This document shows positions 14,750 to 23,922 of a stretch of 64,000 nt of DNA, in pieces (the stretch's first letter is position 1; every line of letters begins with the position of its first letter). Where the stretch lies: the NCBI GenBank assembly GCA_035547915.1, contig DASZTS010000138.1:1-64000 (forward strand), given 5' to 3'. Source of the DNA: DASSFG01 sp035547915. GTDB taxonomy: Bacteria > Planctomycetota > Planctomycetia > Pirellulales > JAICIG01. The position numbers were made by a program, and so were the translations under genes. Below the pieces are notes generated by a model. That model searched no databases, was not told where the DNA came from, and worked only from the letters and a program-made list of their open reading frames with translations.

Positions 14750-15985
14750 ATGAAGCGCACAACGATCGAATTTCAGTCCTGCCACCGCGTCCAGATTCGG
14801 CGCGAAGCCAAACCACCGCAGCCGGCGCGCCAGGCCGCTTGGTTGAGCGGCCTGCTGACACGTCAGTACCTGCCTTGGACGGAGCGGTACGTTCGCTGGC
14901 TTCGTCATCCCTTGACGTTGCTCCTTCTCGCGGACGCGATGTGCGGCCTGTGCGGTGCCGTCCTGCACCCGAACGGCTTTTTGCTGATGGCCGCTGTGAC
15001 CTCGATGATCGTGCTGGGCCTGGTCTGGCCCTGGCTCAGCCTGCGAGGCCTTACGGGTGAGGTTTCGTTTTCGGCACGACGTGGAAGGGAGCAGCAAGCC
15101 TGCGACGTAACCCTCAAGCTGACGAACCGCTGCCCGTGGGGCGCATGGGGCCTGGTGCTCGAAGCTGTGTTGGACGACGGCGTGACGGCAGCCCTCGATT
15201 ACGCGCCCGGCTGGAAGCGCAGCGAGCATAACTGGCAGCTTACTCCGACGCGCCGCGGCGTCTATCCACGCGGCACCCCCGCGTTGACGACCAGCTTTCC
15301 CTTCGGTCTTTGGCAGGCACGGCTCCCGTTGCGCAGCACGGCGCGGATCGTCGTCTGGCCAACACTTCTCGGCTCCGGCGCCTTGGGCCGGGCACACGGT
15401 GAAGAACGGTTCGACGGCGACGGCTCCGTACCGCGACCCGGCCTGGGAGGCGATTTGTTGGGGGTGCGTCCCTACCGGCCTGGCGATCCGATGCGCCGCA
15501 TCCACTGGGCCAAGTCGGCTCGGCTGGACCGGCTCGTGAGCTGCGAGCACGAGCGGGTCGTCCGTCTGCAAGCCCAACTCGTGGTCGATACCCACCGCGA
15601 CCCGAGCGGCGGGCCGAACGAAGTCCAGGAATGGGTGATCCGGCTCGCGGCCGGTGTGGGCTGTGGGCTGCTCGAACAAGGAGCGGAAATGACGATGGTG
15701 GTCGCGGGCCGCTTACTGCGTCTGCCCGGAAATGACACCAGAAGGGCGATGCTCGATGCGCTCGCCAAGCTCGATCCCGACGAATGTCCGGCGCTGCCCA
15801 ATCTGCTCGTGCTCGGGGCGGTGCGTCGGTTCCGAGGGGAGTCGCAGATCGTGATCACCACGACCAGCGCCTACGAACGGTTGCCGCCCTCCGTCCGCAA
15901 CGAACGCCGGCGGCGGTACGTCGTGCTTGAACACCTGGACGACGCCTGTCTCGTCGGTACGGCCGCGGGGAGCGCCGGCTCATGA
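14750..15985 (+). CDS. DUF58 domain protein
   Basis: 411 residues. Two membrane segments lie near 55-100 (LTLLLLADAMCGLCGAVL and FLLMAAVTSMIVLGLVWPWL), followed by a beta-rich part and the DUF58 hallmark GVRPYRPGDPMRRIHWAKSA in its C-terminal half. In many bacteria DUF58 proteins are encoded with a MoxR ATPase and a transglutaminase-like membrane protein, as here. The three are thought to assemble or mature envelope proteins, but the reaction is not known. Its stop overlaps the next start (ATGA at 15982). Confidence 0.92.
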   Translation: MKRTTIEFQSCHRVQIRREAKPPQPARQAAWLSGLLTRQYLPWTERYVRWLRHPLTLLLLADAMCGLCGAVLHPNGFLLMAAVTSMIVLGLVWPWLSLRGLTGEVSFSARRGREQQACDVTLKLTNRCPWGAWGLVLEAVLDDGVTAALDYAPGWKRSEHNWQLTPTRRGVYPRGTPALTTSFPFGLWQARLPLRSTARIVVWPTLLGSGALGRAHGEERFDGDGSVPRPGLGGDLLGVRPYRPGDPMRRIHWAKSARLDRLVSCEHERVVRLQAQLVVDTHRDPSGGPNEVQEWVIRLAAGVGCGLLEQGAEMTMVVAGRLLRLPGNDTRRAMLDALAKLDPDECPALPNLLVLGAVRRFRGESQIVITTTSAYERLPPSVRNERRRRYVVLEHLDDACLVGTAAGSAGS

Positions 15986-18297
15986 GCAATTTGAATCGGC
16001 TCACGTTCTTGCTAGCGACGCTGGCCGCCCTCACCGTGGGCGCGGCGGACTCGGGTGCGGCGCCACGGGGAGTCCCCCTCGCCGAAGCCGCCCTTGCCGT
16101 GGCGGTTGCCCTCGCGATCCGTTGGCGCATCGATGCGGGCTGGCCGTTTCCGGGCCAAACGGTCCCGGCTCGGTATGTTGTGGCTTTGACCTTTTTTAGT
16201 TTCCTGCCGTGGGTCGTCGAGCCGGCACGGGCGTGGCTGACGGGGGAGCGTCATCCGTTCGAGTGGCTGTTGTTGCTCGGGTTGCGCAATCTTGCGCTCG
16301 CGCTGGCCGCGCTCGCGCATCTGCCGATCTGCTTGCGGTTGGCCGGCCTGGCGAGTTTCTTCGTCGTTTTGTCGGCCGCGTCGATCGGCGAAGGTCGCGC
16401 CTTGCTCTTGCCCGCGGCGGCCTATCTCTTCGCCTCCGGCGCCTGGCTATTGCAGTTGAATTGGCAGGGGCGCGGAACCGCGGCCGTAGCTCGGCCGGCA
16501 CCGTCGCGGATGGTCGTCGCCGTCGCGTTGCTTTCCTTGGCCGGCGTGGCCGGAATACCCTTTGTGCCCGCGCACACCCTGACGGTGGCGCGTGGATTCA
16601 TGCCCAGTTCCGGCGGAGACCGAGACCGCGATCCGGCGGCCCGCAGCGGCGTGAAGGACGGCGACGACATAGTGGCCGCCAAGGACGACGCCCAGAGCGT
16701 CGGCATGACCGACAGCGACCTGTTTCTCGATTCGCCCGATCCCTCGCTCTATGACACCTTGAGTGAAGCTTACGGCGAGCCGATCATTCGCAAGCAAATC
16801 GACATAGCCATCGCCGTCGGCCAGAAGGATGTTCGCGAGAACGATGGACGCGCCGCACGCAATCAAAAGGCGGGCCGCGAATTCGCCACCGTTCGCGGCC
16901 GCCGCCCGCCGCCGCGCGCGATGGCAAATCTCGAATCCGAAGCCATGCTGTATGTCGAAGGTAAGGTACCCCTCCACTTGCGGCTAGCCACCTACGACCG
17001 CTTCGATGGCATCACGTGGAACGCCGCGGACGAAAGCGATCTGCCCGACCGGATGGACAAGGTGGGTGACGGACCGTGGATGCGCTTGCGGAACCTCGAC
17101 GTCCCGTATTTGACGGCGAGCAATCATCACACGATCAAGGTGGCGCGCTTTGCGACCGAGTCCATTCCCACACCCCCGCACCTCGATCGTTTCCGGTTGG
17201 AGCAGGTCAATAGCGCGGACTTTTTTCGTTGGTCGCGCGGCGACGTGCTGCGAACCGTCCGTAAGCGTCTGCCCGACGGCACCTCCGTCCAAACCCGGAG
17301 CGGCGCGCTCGATCCAGACGCGTTGCAACCGATCCATCTTGCGTATGCCGAACCGGCACCCGGTGCGGACGCCATTCGGTCGCTCGCCGAGCGATGGACG
17401 AGCGGCCTGAGTCGAGGCTGGCCGCAGATCGAGGCCGTCGCGGCGCGGCTCAAGCAGGACTACGTCCTCGACCCCGATTACACGGCTCCTGCCGACTGCC
17501 CGGATACGGCTTCGCATTTTCTCTTCGAAGCACGCCGCGGACCCGACTTCCAATTCGCTTCGGCGGCGGCCGCACTGTTGCGAAGCCTCGAATACGACAC
17601 GCGGATCGTCACCGGATTCTATGTTCGTCCCGACCGCTTCGATTGGCGGGCGCGGAACACGCCGGTGGTGCAGGAAGATGTTCACGCTTGGGCCGAAGTT
17701 CGCCTGCTGGGCGGAGTCTGGACGACGGTTGAACCGACGCCCGGCTACGAGCTGCCAGCGCCACCTTGGAAGTTGAGGAAGGCGCTCCTGGCTCTGCTGG
17801 TCGCGGCGCTCGACTGGTGTGGCAGGCACAGCCTGATGCTTGCGGCAGCGACCGCTCTGACGGTCGTGACCATGCACCAGCGGCTGCGAATCGCCGATGT
17901 CCTTTCGACCCTCGCCTGGCGATGGACAGGGCGACGGAGGTGGGACGATCGCGTCCTGGCGACGTTGCGGCTGCTGGACGGGCGCTCGGGACGCGCTCGC
18001 CTGCCGCGCCCGGCGGGCCAGACGCCGCGGCGATGGTATGGAGGGCTGGCCGGCAGGATCGCGCCGGAACTGGCCGAAGACCTGCAACGTGTCCTGTGCT
18101 GGGCCGACTTCGCCACCTATGCCCCTGCCACGATGCATCAAAGCCTTCCCGGATCGGAGGAAGTGCGATGCACGTGCGCGCGGTTGGCGAAGGGTTGGAG
18201 CCTCGATCGTGTGCGGGCTGCCACGAGCGTGGGACTTGCGGGGCTCGCAAACTCGGCAGCACCTGTGCCAAGAAAAACCGAACGGAACCTTGCCTGA
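15982..18297 (+). CDS. Transglutaminase-like membrane protein lacking the catalytic Cys
   Basis: 771 residues: about six membrane segments in the first 200, a large soluble part, a transglutaminase-core domain at about 500-590, one more membrane segment near 620 and a DUF4129-like tail. In the core, the usual RRGYCEYFA is RRGPDFQFA, so Asp522 stands in place of the nucleophilic Cys. His568 (EDVHAWAEV) is kept, and the third position is Glu584 (VEPTPG) instead of Asp. The domain should therefore be inactive as transglutaminase or protease, perhaps a binding module. It is translationally coupled to the DUF58 gene by a 4-bp overlap. Confidence 0.88.
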   Translation: MSNLNRLTFLLATLAALTVGAADSGAAPRGVPLAEAALAVAVALAIRWRIDAGWPFPGQTVPARYVVALTFFSFLPWVVEPARAWLTGERHPFEWLLLLGLRNLALALAALAHLPICLRLAGLASFFVVLSAASIGEGRALLLPAAAYLFASGAWLLQLNWQGRGTAAVARPAPSRMVVAVALLSLAGVAGIPFVPAHTLTVARGFMPSSGGDRDRDPAARSGVKDGDDIVAAKDDAQSVGMTDSDLFLDSPDPSLYDTLSEAYGEPIIRKQIDIAIAVGQKDVRENDGRAARNQKAGREFATVRGRRPPPRAMANLESEAMLYVEGKVPLHLRLATYDRFDGITWNAADESDLPDRMDKVGDGPWMRLRNLDVPYLTASNHHTIKVARFATESIPTPPHLDRFRLEQVNSADFFRWSRGDVLRTVRKRLPDGTSVQTRSGALDPDALQPIHLAYAEPAPGADAIRSLAERWTSGLSRGWPQIEAVAARLKQDYVLDPDYTAPADCPDTASHFLFEARRGPDFQFASAAAALLRSLEYDTRIVTGFYVRPDRFDWRARNTPVVQEDVHAWAEVRLLGGVWTTVEPTPGYELPAPPWKLRKALLALLVAALDWCGRHSLMLAAATALTVVTMHQRLRIADVLSTLAWRWTGRRRWDDRVLATLRLLDGRSGRARLPRPAGQTPRRWYGGLAGRIAPELAEDLQRVLCWADFATYAPATMHQSLPGSEEVRCTCARLAKGWSLDRVRAATSVGLAGLANSAAPVPRKTERNLA

Positions 18298-18319
18298 TTT
18301 TCACTCGAGATAGTAATCG

Positions 18320-19330
18320 ATGAGCATTTTGTCACCGCCCCCTTTTTCTCCGCAGACCGCGCCCGATTTCCTGGCCCTGGATCGGCTGCGGGCCGCGCTC
18401 AACCGAACGCTGTTGGGCAAGCCCGACGTGGTTGAGTTTGTGTTGGCCTGCCTGCTGGCCCGGGGGCATCTGCTTCTGGAAGACCTGCCCGGACTCGGCA
18501 AGACGACGCTCGCCAAAGGGCTGGCCACCGGCGTGGGTGGCCAATTCGCACGCGTTCAGTGTACTCCTGATCTGCTCCCCAGCGACCTGACGGGCGTGAA
18601 CATCTTCAATCAGAAGAGCCGCGAGTTCGAATTCCTGCCCGGTCCCGTCTTCACCGACGTGCTACTGGCCGATGAAATCAATCGGACACCGCCCCGCACG
18701 CAAAGCGCGCTCTTGGAAGTCATGGCCGAGCGGCAGGTGACGGTCGATGGCGTTCAGCGCAAGCTCGCGGACCAGTTCTTTGTGATCGCCACGCAGAACC
18801 CGATCGAGATGGAGGGGACGTATCCGTTGCCGGAAGCGCAGCTCGATCGTTTCGCAATGAAGCTGCGGATCGGTTATCCCTCGCCCGATCACGAACAGAT
18901 GATGCTTGCCGCGGCCGTGGGCGACCGCAACTCGCTGGAGCCGGTGACCGCGCTGGCCGCTGGCCAACTCGGACAGATTCAAAGCCATGTCGCCCAAGTT
19001 GCCGTGGAACCGGCCGTGCGCGACTACCTCGTGCGTTTGGCCGATGCCAGTCGTCGGCACCCCAAGGTCCGCTTGGGGCTCAGCCCGCGCGGATTGCTCA
19101 CCTGGCAGCGTGTCGCGCAAGCCTGGGCGTACCTGAAGCACCGCGATTTCGTGACCCCCGATGACGTGCTCGACGTCGCCCAGCCCGTGCTGGACGTTCG
19201 GTTGGGGATCGATTGCCTGAGCAGCGACCAGCTCGACACCGGAGCCGATCCTTCCGACCCGGTGACGCGCGAGATCCTGGATTCTGTTTCCGTACCCGTT
19301 TTCACCAAACCGTCCGACGCCGTTGCTTGA
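18320..19330 (+). CDS. MoxR-family AAA+ ATPase
   Basis: 336 residues. Walker A is LPGLGKTTLAKG and Walker B with the following loop is VLLADEINRTPPRTQSALLE; the sensor region ATQNPIEMEGTYPLPEAQLD is the standard MoxR signature. MoxR ATPases act as chaperones that activate partners, commonly with DUF58 or VWA proteins. It is third in the operon after the DUF58 and transglutaminase-like genes (22 bp after the latter). Confidence 0.95.
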   Translation: MSILSPPPFSPQTAPDFLALDRLRAALNRTLLGKPDVVEFVLACLLARGHLLLEDLPGLGKTTLAKGLATGVGGQFARVQCTPDLLPSDLTGVNIFNQKSREFEFLPGPVFTDVLLADEINRTPPRTQSALLEVMAERQVTVDGVQRKLADQFFVIATQNPIEMEGTYPLPEAQLDRFAMKLRIGYPSPDHEQMMLAAAVGDRNSLEPVTALAAGQLGQIQSHVAQVAVEPAVRDYLVRLADASRRHPKVRLGLSPRGLLTWQRVAQAWAYLKHRDFVTPDDVLDVAQPVLDVRLGIDCLSSDQLDTGADPSDPVTREILDSVSVPVFTKPSDAVA

Positions 19331-19393
19331 GCAACGAGAAATAATCACATTGTTGAGCGGGAGTCCGAAGGGTCCGAAATCCAATGTCCGAAG

Positions 19394-19429
19394 TCCCCCT
19401 CTCCCTCCGAGAGAGGGCAGGGTGAGGGC
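19394..19429. repeat. Short dispersed repeat (CTCTCCC / GGGTGAGGG type), copy 1
   Basis: Contains GAGAGGGCAGGGTGAGGGCGG preceded by a C/T-rich arm that can pair with it (CCCCTCTCCCTCC). The same core recurs at 42570-42608. Such strings are common between genes in many GC-rich bacteria. Confidence 0.6.
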
Positions 19430-19481
19430 GGTTTGCCCTGCTCTGTTTTTCGTCCGGCCTTATTTCTTGTCGTGAACAGCT

Positions 19482-21065
19482 ATGCAAACCTACTGGACTA
19501 ACATTGCCTGGGGCACCGTTTTCCGCTTTATCGAGGCGCTGACCACCGCGGCGCCAACGATTCTCTGCGGACTCTTCGTGGTGGGCGTCTTAAGACGATT
19601 ACTCGGTCACGAGAACACACGCCGGCTTTTCGGGTCAGGGCATTGGTGGGCTCTCCCTCAAGCCTGGGCGTTGGGCATGCTCTTGCCGGTGTGCTCGCTG
19701 GGCGTGATCCCCGTCTGCCGCGAGATGCGTCGGGCCGGGATTACAGGCGGCGTGTTACTGGCCTTCGCCTTGTCGGCTCCGCTCTTCAATCCGCTCTCGC
19801 TCATGTACGGATTGACGCTCTCGAAACCGTTCGCGATCTTCGCCTTCGCCGGCTGTTCGCTGATCGTGCTGACCTTTGTGGGAGGCCTCTGGGACCGCCT
19901 CTGTCCGGGCGTCGAGCAACACGAATCGGAACCTGGCTGTGTCCGCCCCGGCCTGCGTCGCATGCTGGCAATCGGCGTGTCGATTTGCCAAGAAACGGCG
20001 AGCCCGACACTGCTTTACATTCTGATTGGATTACTGGGTGTGGCGGTGCTGGCAGGATTTCTGCCATTCGGCAGTTTGCAGACCGCCCTCAATGCTGGCG
20101 ATCCCAAGGCCCCGCTCGTCATGCTGGGAGTCGGGCTGCCGGCATACGCTCCGCCCATGACCGCCATGATGCAAATCGGCAGCATGTTTCATCATGGCAA
20201 TTCGATCGGCGCGGCATTCGTATTGTTGACGATCGGCGCGGGCACGAATCTGGGTTTGCTGACCTGGGTCATCGCCAACTACGGCTGGAAGCGGGCCCTG
20301 GCCTGGTTGGCACTGGTCGTGGCCATCGTGCTCGGCCTGGCCTATGCCATCGAGCTACCGCTGCGCGACGTCAGTTCCATCAATCTCAAACATGTGAAGG
20401 ACAACCCGCACACACATGCCTTTGACATCTATTGTCAACCATTTCCGCCGGCATCGCCGGTCGACGCGACTCAAGTCGCCAAGATGCTCAGGGACAAGAT
20501 GCCTCGTCACGAGGTGGTTTCCCTGGTTACAATCGGCCTGTTGCTCCTGACGGGCACAATCCTGCGACGACCGGCGGCGCGGTTCTCGGTCGATGATTGG
20601 CTCGAACAACCGGCGCCCCTGGCCGATACGCCCTCGCCATCGATGTGGGACAAGTCGCTGCCGGCGACCGCCCTCGGCGGGGTGGCGCTTGCGGGGATTG
20701 TCGTCGTCAGCATTCTGGGCTGCTACATCTATTATCCCCGTCCCGAGACCGCCCTGGCGGATCTCTCGAACGCCAAAATCGAAGTCTACAGCGCCGCGAT
20801 CTCCGGTGACCACGAGGCGGCCGAGCAGAGCATCGATTGGTGTGCCGACCTTACCCGCCGACTCGAAGTGGGTGTCTATATCAGAGAGTTTCACCTGAGC
20901 GAGCAACGCCGTCAGTATACGAAATCCGTGCGGGACCTGTTGGAGCAGCTAGACCACGCCATCGAAGAAGGGGACGACAAAGAACAGGTTCTAGCCCTGG
21001 CAAGGGCTGTGACCAATGCCTGTGCCGACTGTCGCATGGCATTCCTCGATCCGGCCACTCGTTGA
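19482..21065 (+). CDS. Permease of the ArsP/YraQ (DUF318) type
   Basis: 527 residues with about nine membrane segments. The repeated motif of this family is visible: LPVCSLGVIPVCREMRRAGI with SAPLFNPLSL, and later VGLPAYAPPMTAMM. ArsP-type permeases export organoarsenicals and related proteins are predicted metal or metalloid transporters. A cytoplasmic or periplasmic loop is His-containing (NPHTHAFDIYC). The C-terminal 100 residues form a soluble helical domain ending in CADCRMAF, with a CxxC. Its substrate is not shown. It stands alone and carries no Fur-type palindrome upstream. Confidence 0.8.
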   Translation: MQTYWTNIAWGTVFRFIEALTTAAPTILCGLFVVGVLRRLLGHENTRRLFGSGHWWALPQAWALGMLLPVCSLGVIPVCREMRRAGITGGVLLAFALSAPLFNPLSLMYGLTLSKPFAIFAFAGCSLIVLTFVGGLWDRLCPGVEQHESEPGCVRPGLRRMLAIGVSICQETASPTLLYILIGLLGVAVLAGFLPFGSLQTALNAGDPKAPLVMLGVGLPAYAPPMTAMMQIGSMFHHGNSIGAAFVLLTIGAGTNLGLLTWVIANYGWKRALAWLALVVAIVLGLAYAIELPLRDVSSINLKHVKDNPHTHAFDIYCQPFPPASPVDATQVAKMLRDKMPRHEVVSLVTIGLLLLTGTILRRPAARFSVDDWLEQPAPLADTPSPSMWDKSLPATALGGVALAGIVVVSILGCYIYYPRPETALADLSNAKIEVYSAAISGDHEAAEQSIDWCADLTRRLEVGVYIREFHLSEQRRQYTKSVRDLLEQLDHAIEEGDDKEQVLALARAVTNACADCRMAFLDPATR

Positions 21066-21160
21066 TCTGATTTCCTGGAAGGCTGATAGCCCGTGCCGAC
21101 GGGCGAATCGCAGCGTCAAAGTTGCGTGTCACCTGATAGAAAGGTCTTCGATATGAACTT

Positions 21161-21188
21161 GCGGCACTCCGGTTTTGTCGGTTGCTCT
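21161..21188 (+). repeat. Remnant of the 100-bp inverted-repeat element
   Basis: Only the end is left: GGTTTTGTCGGTTGCTCT at 21171-21188, preceded by GCGGCACTCC, which belongs to the other arm in full copies. It looks like a deletion or recombination product. It lies 8 bp beyond the stop of the FkbM gene. Confidence 0.75.
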
Positions 21189-21195
21189 AAAAGAG

Positions 21196-22434
21196 CTAGA
21201 GGCTCGCGACGTTCAAGTCCTCGGCGACGAGACGCCCGAGATCGTGATCTTCCGGAATCACCATCACATCCGTCCAATGTGGCGCATTATTATAAATCCG
21301 ACTTGTAAAGGCGTCCCAGTTCTCTGCCGTTACCTTCTCGCGAAGCAAGGACACGGCGCCGTCGATCCGTGGCGCTTGATCGTCGCCCATGTCATAGACT
21401 CGTCCAAAGTTGGTGAGCCGAGCAAGATAGTCTTGCCCCGAGATACGATCGCTGAGCGCCCAAGGCGTGAATTCCGACACGATCACACATACATTGTTTT
21501 TCAGGAAATCTAGCGCCCCGCTAACAACTTCCGGCTCATTCCCTTGCGTGTCAATCACTAGCACCGTTGGCCCGGCGATGCGATGCCGACTGCAGAAGGC
21601 GTCCAAGGTAACCGTCTCGATCAGCCGCGAAAAGCGGAGCGGCGAGTCGGTGAGATTGACGAGCTTGTTATCTTCCGAATGCCCGGCGGTCAGATGCATG
21701 ATCGCATAGCTATTGGCACACGACACACCGACATTGAAGAACTCGATGTTGTGGAAATCGTTCAGTCGGAAAATCGGTGCCGCAAGGGTTCCGGCTATTC
21801 CCGGGTCGAACGCCACGATGCGACAATTCAGATTCTGTTTCAGGACGAAGTCGGCTAGTTTCATCAAGTGGAAACCATAGTTGCATCCGACATAAATGAG
21901 GTTGACGGGTTGATCGCTCTTCGCCAGTGACCACAGCGCGCGTGCGACCGCGTCGGTCGTATGAAAGTCTCGCCGGGCTTCCGAGGTTCGCGCATTTGCC
22001 ACGATCGAGCATATTTCGGTCGGCGACAACTTGGCGTGCTGGCGCCGATGGTCAGGAGGAAACACCCTGTGCGCCGTATCACCTTCATAGACGAAGTAGA
22101 AGAAATCGTCCACGCGCAACATGTCGATGTTCTTTGTGAAGCCGGCCACGCGCTCCGCCGACGCCATGCGGTCCTCTAGCTGCTTGATCTGAAGTTCTGC
22201 AGCTTGGTGCGTCGCGCGGCAGGCCTCGATCTCACGGCGCAACAGGTCGATGTCCTTCGTGAGACCTGCCACGCTTTCTGCGGACGCCGTGCGTTCCTCT
22301 AACTGCTTGAGTCGAACCTCGGCAGATTGGTGCGCCGCGCGCCGGGTCTCGACCTCACGTTGAAGGCGCCCGATGCCCAGAAGCTCCTTAACATGGGCTT
22401 TCAAAGAATCCGGAATCATGTGTTTGATCGACAT
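21196..22434 (-). CDS. FkbM-family methyltransferase with duplicated N-terminal coiled coil
   Basis: 412 residues from ATG 22434, preceded by GGAGG. Residues 26-66 and 67-107 are two tandem 41-residue units with 27 identical positions, rich in heptads (HQSAEVRLKQLEERTASAE and HQAAELQIKQLEDRMASAE). The FkbM domain follows: NLIYVGCNYGF (cofactor binding), RIVAFDPG, then VLVIDTQGNEPEVVSGALDF. The family performs O-methylation of sugars and other molecules, often in surface glycan loci. No glycan genes are next to it. A transfer of the coiled coil for oligomerisation is plausible. Confidence 0.85.
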   Translation of the reverse strand: MSIKHMIPDSLKAHVKELLGIGRLQREVETRRAAHQSAEVRLKQLEERTASAESVAGLTKDIDLLRREIEACRATHQAAELQIKQLEDRMASAERVAGFTKNIDMLRVDDFFYFVYEGDTAHRVFPPDHRRQHAKLSPTEICSIVANARTSEARRDFHTTDAVARALWSLAKSDQPVNLIYVGCNYGFHLMKLADFVLKQNLNCRIVAFDPGIAGTLAAPIFRLNDFHNIEFFNVGVSCANSYAIMHLTAGHSEDNKLVNLTDSPLRFSRLIETVTLDAFCSRHRIAGPTVLVIDTQGNEPEVVSGALDFLKNNVCVIVSEFTPWALSDRISGQDYLARLTNFGRVYDMGDDQAPRIDGAVSLLREKVTAENWDAFTSRIYNNAPHWTDVMVIPEDHDLGRLVAEDLNVASL

Positions 22435-22589
22435 CGGTCGCTGCCTCCTTCTTCACTCTGGGCCGCCCCACCTGGCGAGAATTGCAGGGTTTGAGATGAT
22501 CGGAGCATTGCAAAACGGTCCATTTCACAATGATCCGCTAGCCGGTCTTCGGAGCGATACCACATTACTGCGGATCGCCCTTACGGGAA

Positions 22590-22612
22590 ACTACCCATGT
22601 TACGGGGGTAGT
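22590..22612 (-). terminator. Possible terminator hairpin after the interrupted exported-protein gene
   Basis: ACTACCC (22590-22596) and GGGTAGT (22606-22612) form a perfect 7-bp stem. On the minus strand it follows the gene ending at 22627 and is followed by TTTCCC only, so the U tract is poor. Confidence 0.3.
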
Positions 22613-22626
22613 GGGGGTTGGCGCCC

Positions 22627-23661
22627 TTATCGCCCGCCCTTGCCAGGGACGCCCTCGTAGGCGTATTCAGTGTCACTGACTCGATCTACGATCGTCGCGC
22701 CCGCAGGCAAGCCGAGCCCGTCGAGCGTAAAAACATCAGGATCGAGTTCGCCAAGCATATTGATTTCGAGCAACGTCACCTCTTCGTCACGACTGGGACG
22801 CTGAACGCCATCGACGAACACGGCTTCATGCAGCAATCGATGCTCAAGCACGAAAGCTCCATTGTCCGTCTTGCGGAAGCTCGCATCGTAGACGATGTAG
22901 GGTCGGTCCGTCCCGGCTGCTTTCTCACGCCATTTCTCCGAGCGAACGACACTGTAACCTGCCGCCGGCGAAAACCAGCAGACCGTACTACCCGCGCGCC
23001 CTTCGCGTGCGAGCCTAAGCAGGCCATCGGGATCCTTACTGACCGTCAGTTGTAAGCCCGTGTTGCCGCGCAGTCGGTTCATCGTGTCCGCACTAAAACG
23101 CTGGCGAGGGCGACACCCTTGCTCACGCGGATGGATCAAGTCCGGCTCTGGTTCGCCGTCCTTGGCAGGATCGATGAAAACCCTGTACTCACCGGGCATT
23201 CGCGGCTTGGAAAAAGCCGTATAGACCTTGTACTGCGCGCCATAAATCGTCCATTCAGTTCGGGAGGTCAAACCCCCTTGCACGGTACGGCGCTATCCGT
23301 GCCAGTCAAACCGTAGATAGGGATAGTCGAAATATACGGTCATTTCCGCTGTCGCCACTTGTGGCTTGCCGTTCCATTCCGGCGCAGAGGAACGGCGCCC
23401 ATTTCGTGCGAATGGCGGTGGTGGAAGGTGGAATGTTTCGACAATGCGGTACTTCGCGCTGCCTCGTTGTATCAGCTTAGAGTTGGCGTCGAAACCGTTC
23501 GCCACCTGGTCGAGCAGTGCGTCCTTTGTGTCGTCACCAGCCCGGCATGGGCACGACAAACTCAGCAGGAGAGCTGCGGAGATTGCTGAAAATCGGCGCG
23601 CATACATTGCAGCAGTTGCGGCAAACGTCGCCTTCGGGCTGAACTGAAACCGCGGCTTCAT
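22627..23661 (-). pseudogene. Exported planctomycete protein interrupted by an in-frame amber codon
   Basis: The frame starts at ATG 23661 (or 23607) with a signal peptide (MYARRFSAISAALLLSLSCP, then CRA). It runs through ALLDQVANGFDANSKLIQRG to YFDYPYLRFDWHG and then hits TAG at 23293-23295. The same frame continues at once as RRTVQGGLTSRTEWTIYGAQ and on to the natural end near YAYEGVPGKGGR. Together this is one protein of about 344 residues, resembling uncharacterised exported planctomycete proteins. A nonsense mutation is most likely. A local frameshift is possible since another frame reads TDSAVPCKGV at the break. No reaction is known. Confidence 0.7.
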
Positions 23662-23922
23662 CCCTTCAGCATATCGCCCTCGCGCTCCGCAGCCAAACCG
23701 AGTGGGTTGACAGGCGTCGCCCCGCCAAGCTCAGCTTCACCACCCCCCGCCGGCGACGTGCTCGTTCACCCTGCGAGCGGTCCGGCGTGGATGGTCTATG
23801 CTCACCGCGGCGAGGAGCGAACCCGTGGCGAAGGCTGCGAGTCAAACGGAAGCGTTTTGGGGAAGAGCGATACGGGTAGCGATGACGCTCTGAGCTACGG
23901 GCTGCAAATCGAGCAGGGGCAC

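Noticed and set aside
667..23295. TAG recoded as an amino acid in this organism
   Set aside because: Two genes contain in-frame TAG, but several clearly intact genes in the window (the subtilase, the His-rich coiled-coil protein, the desaturase) end in TAG, and no suppressor tRNA was seen.
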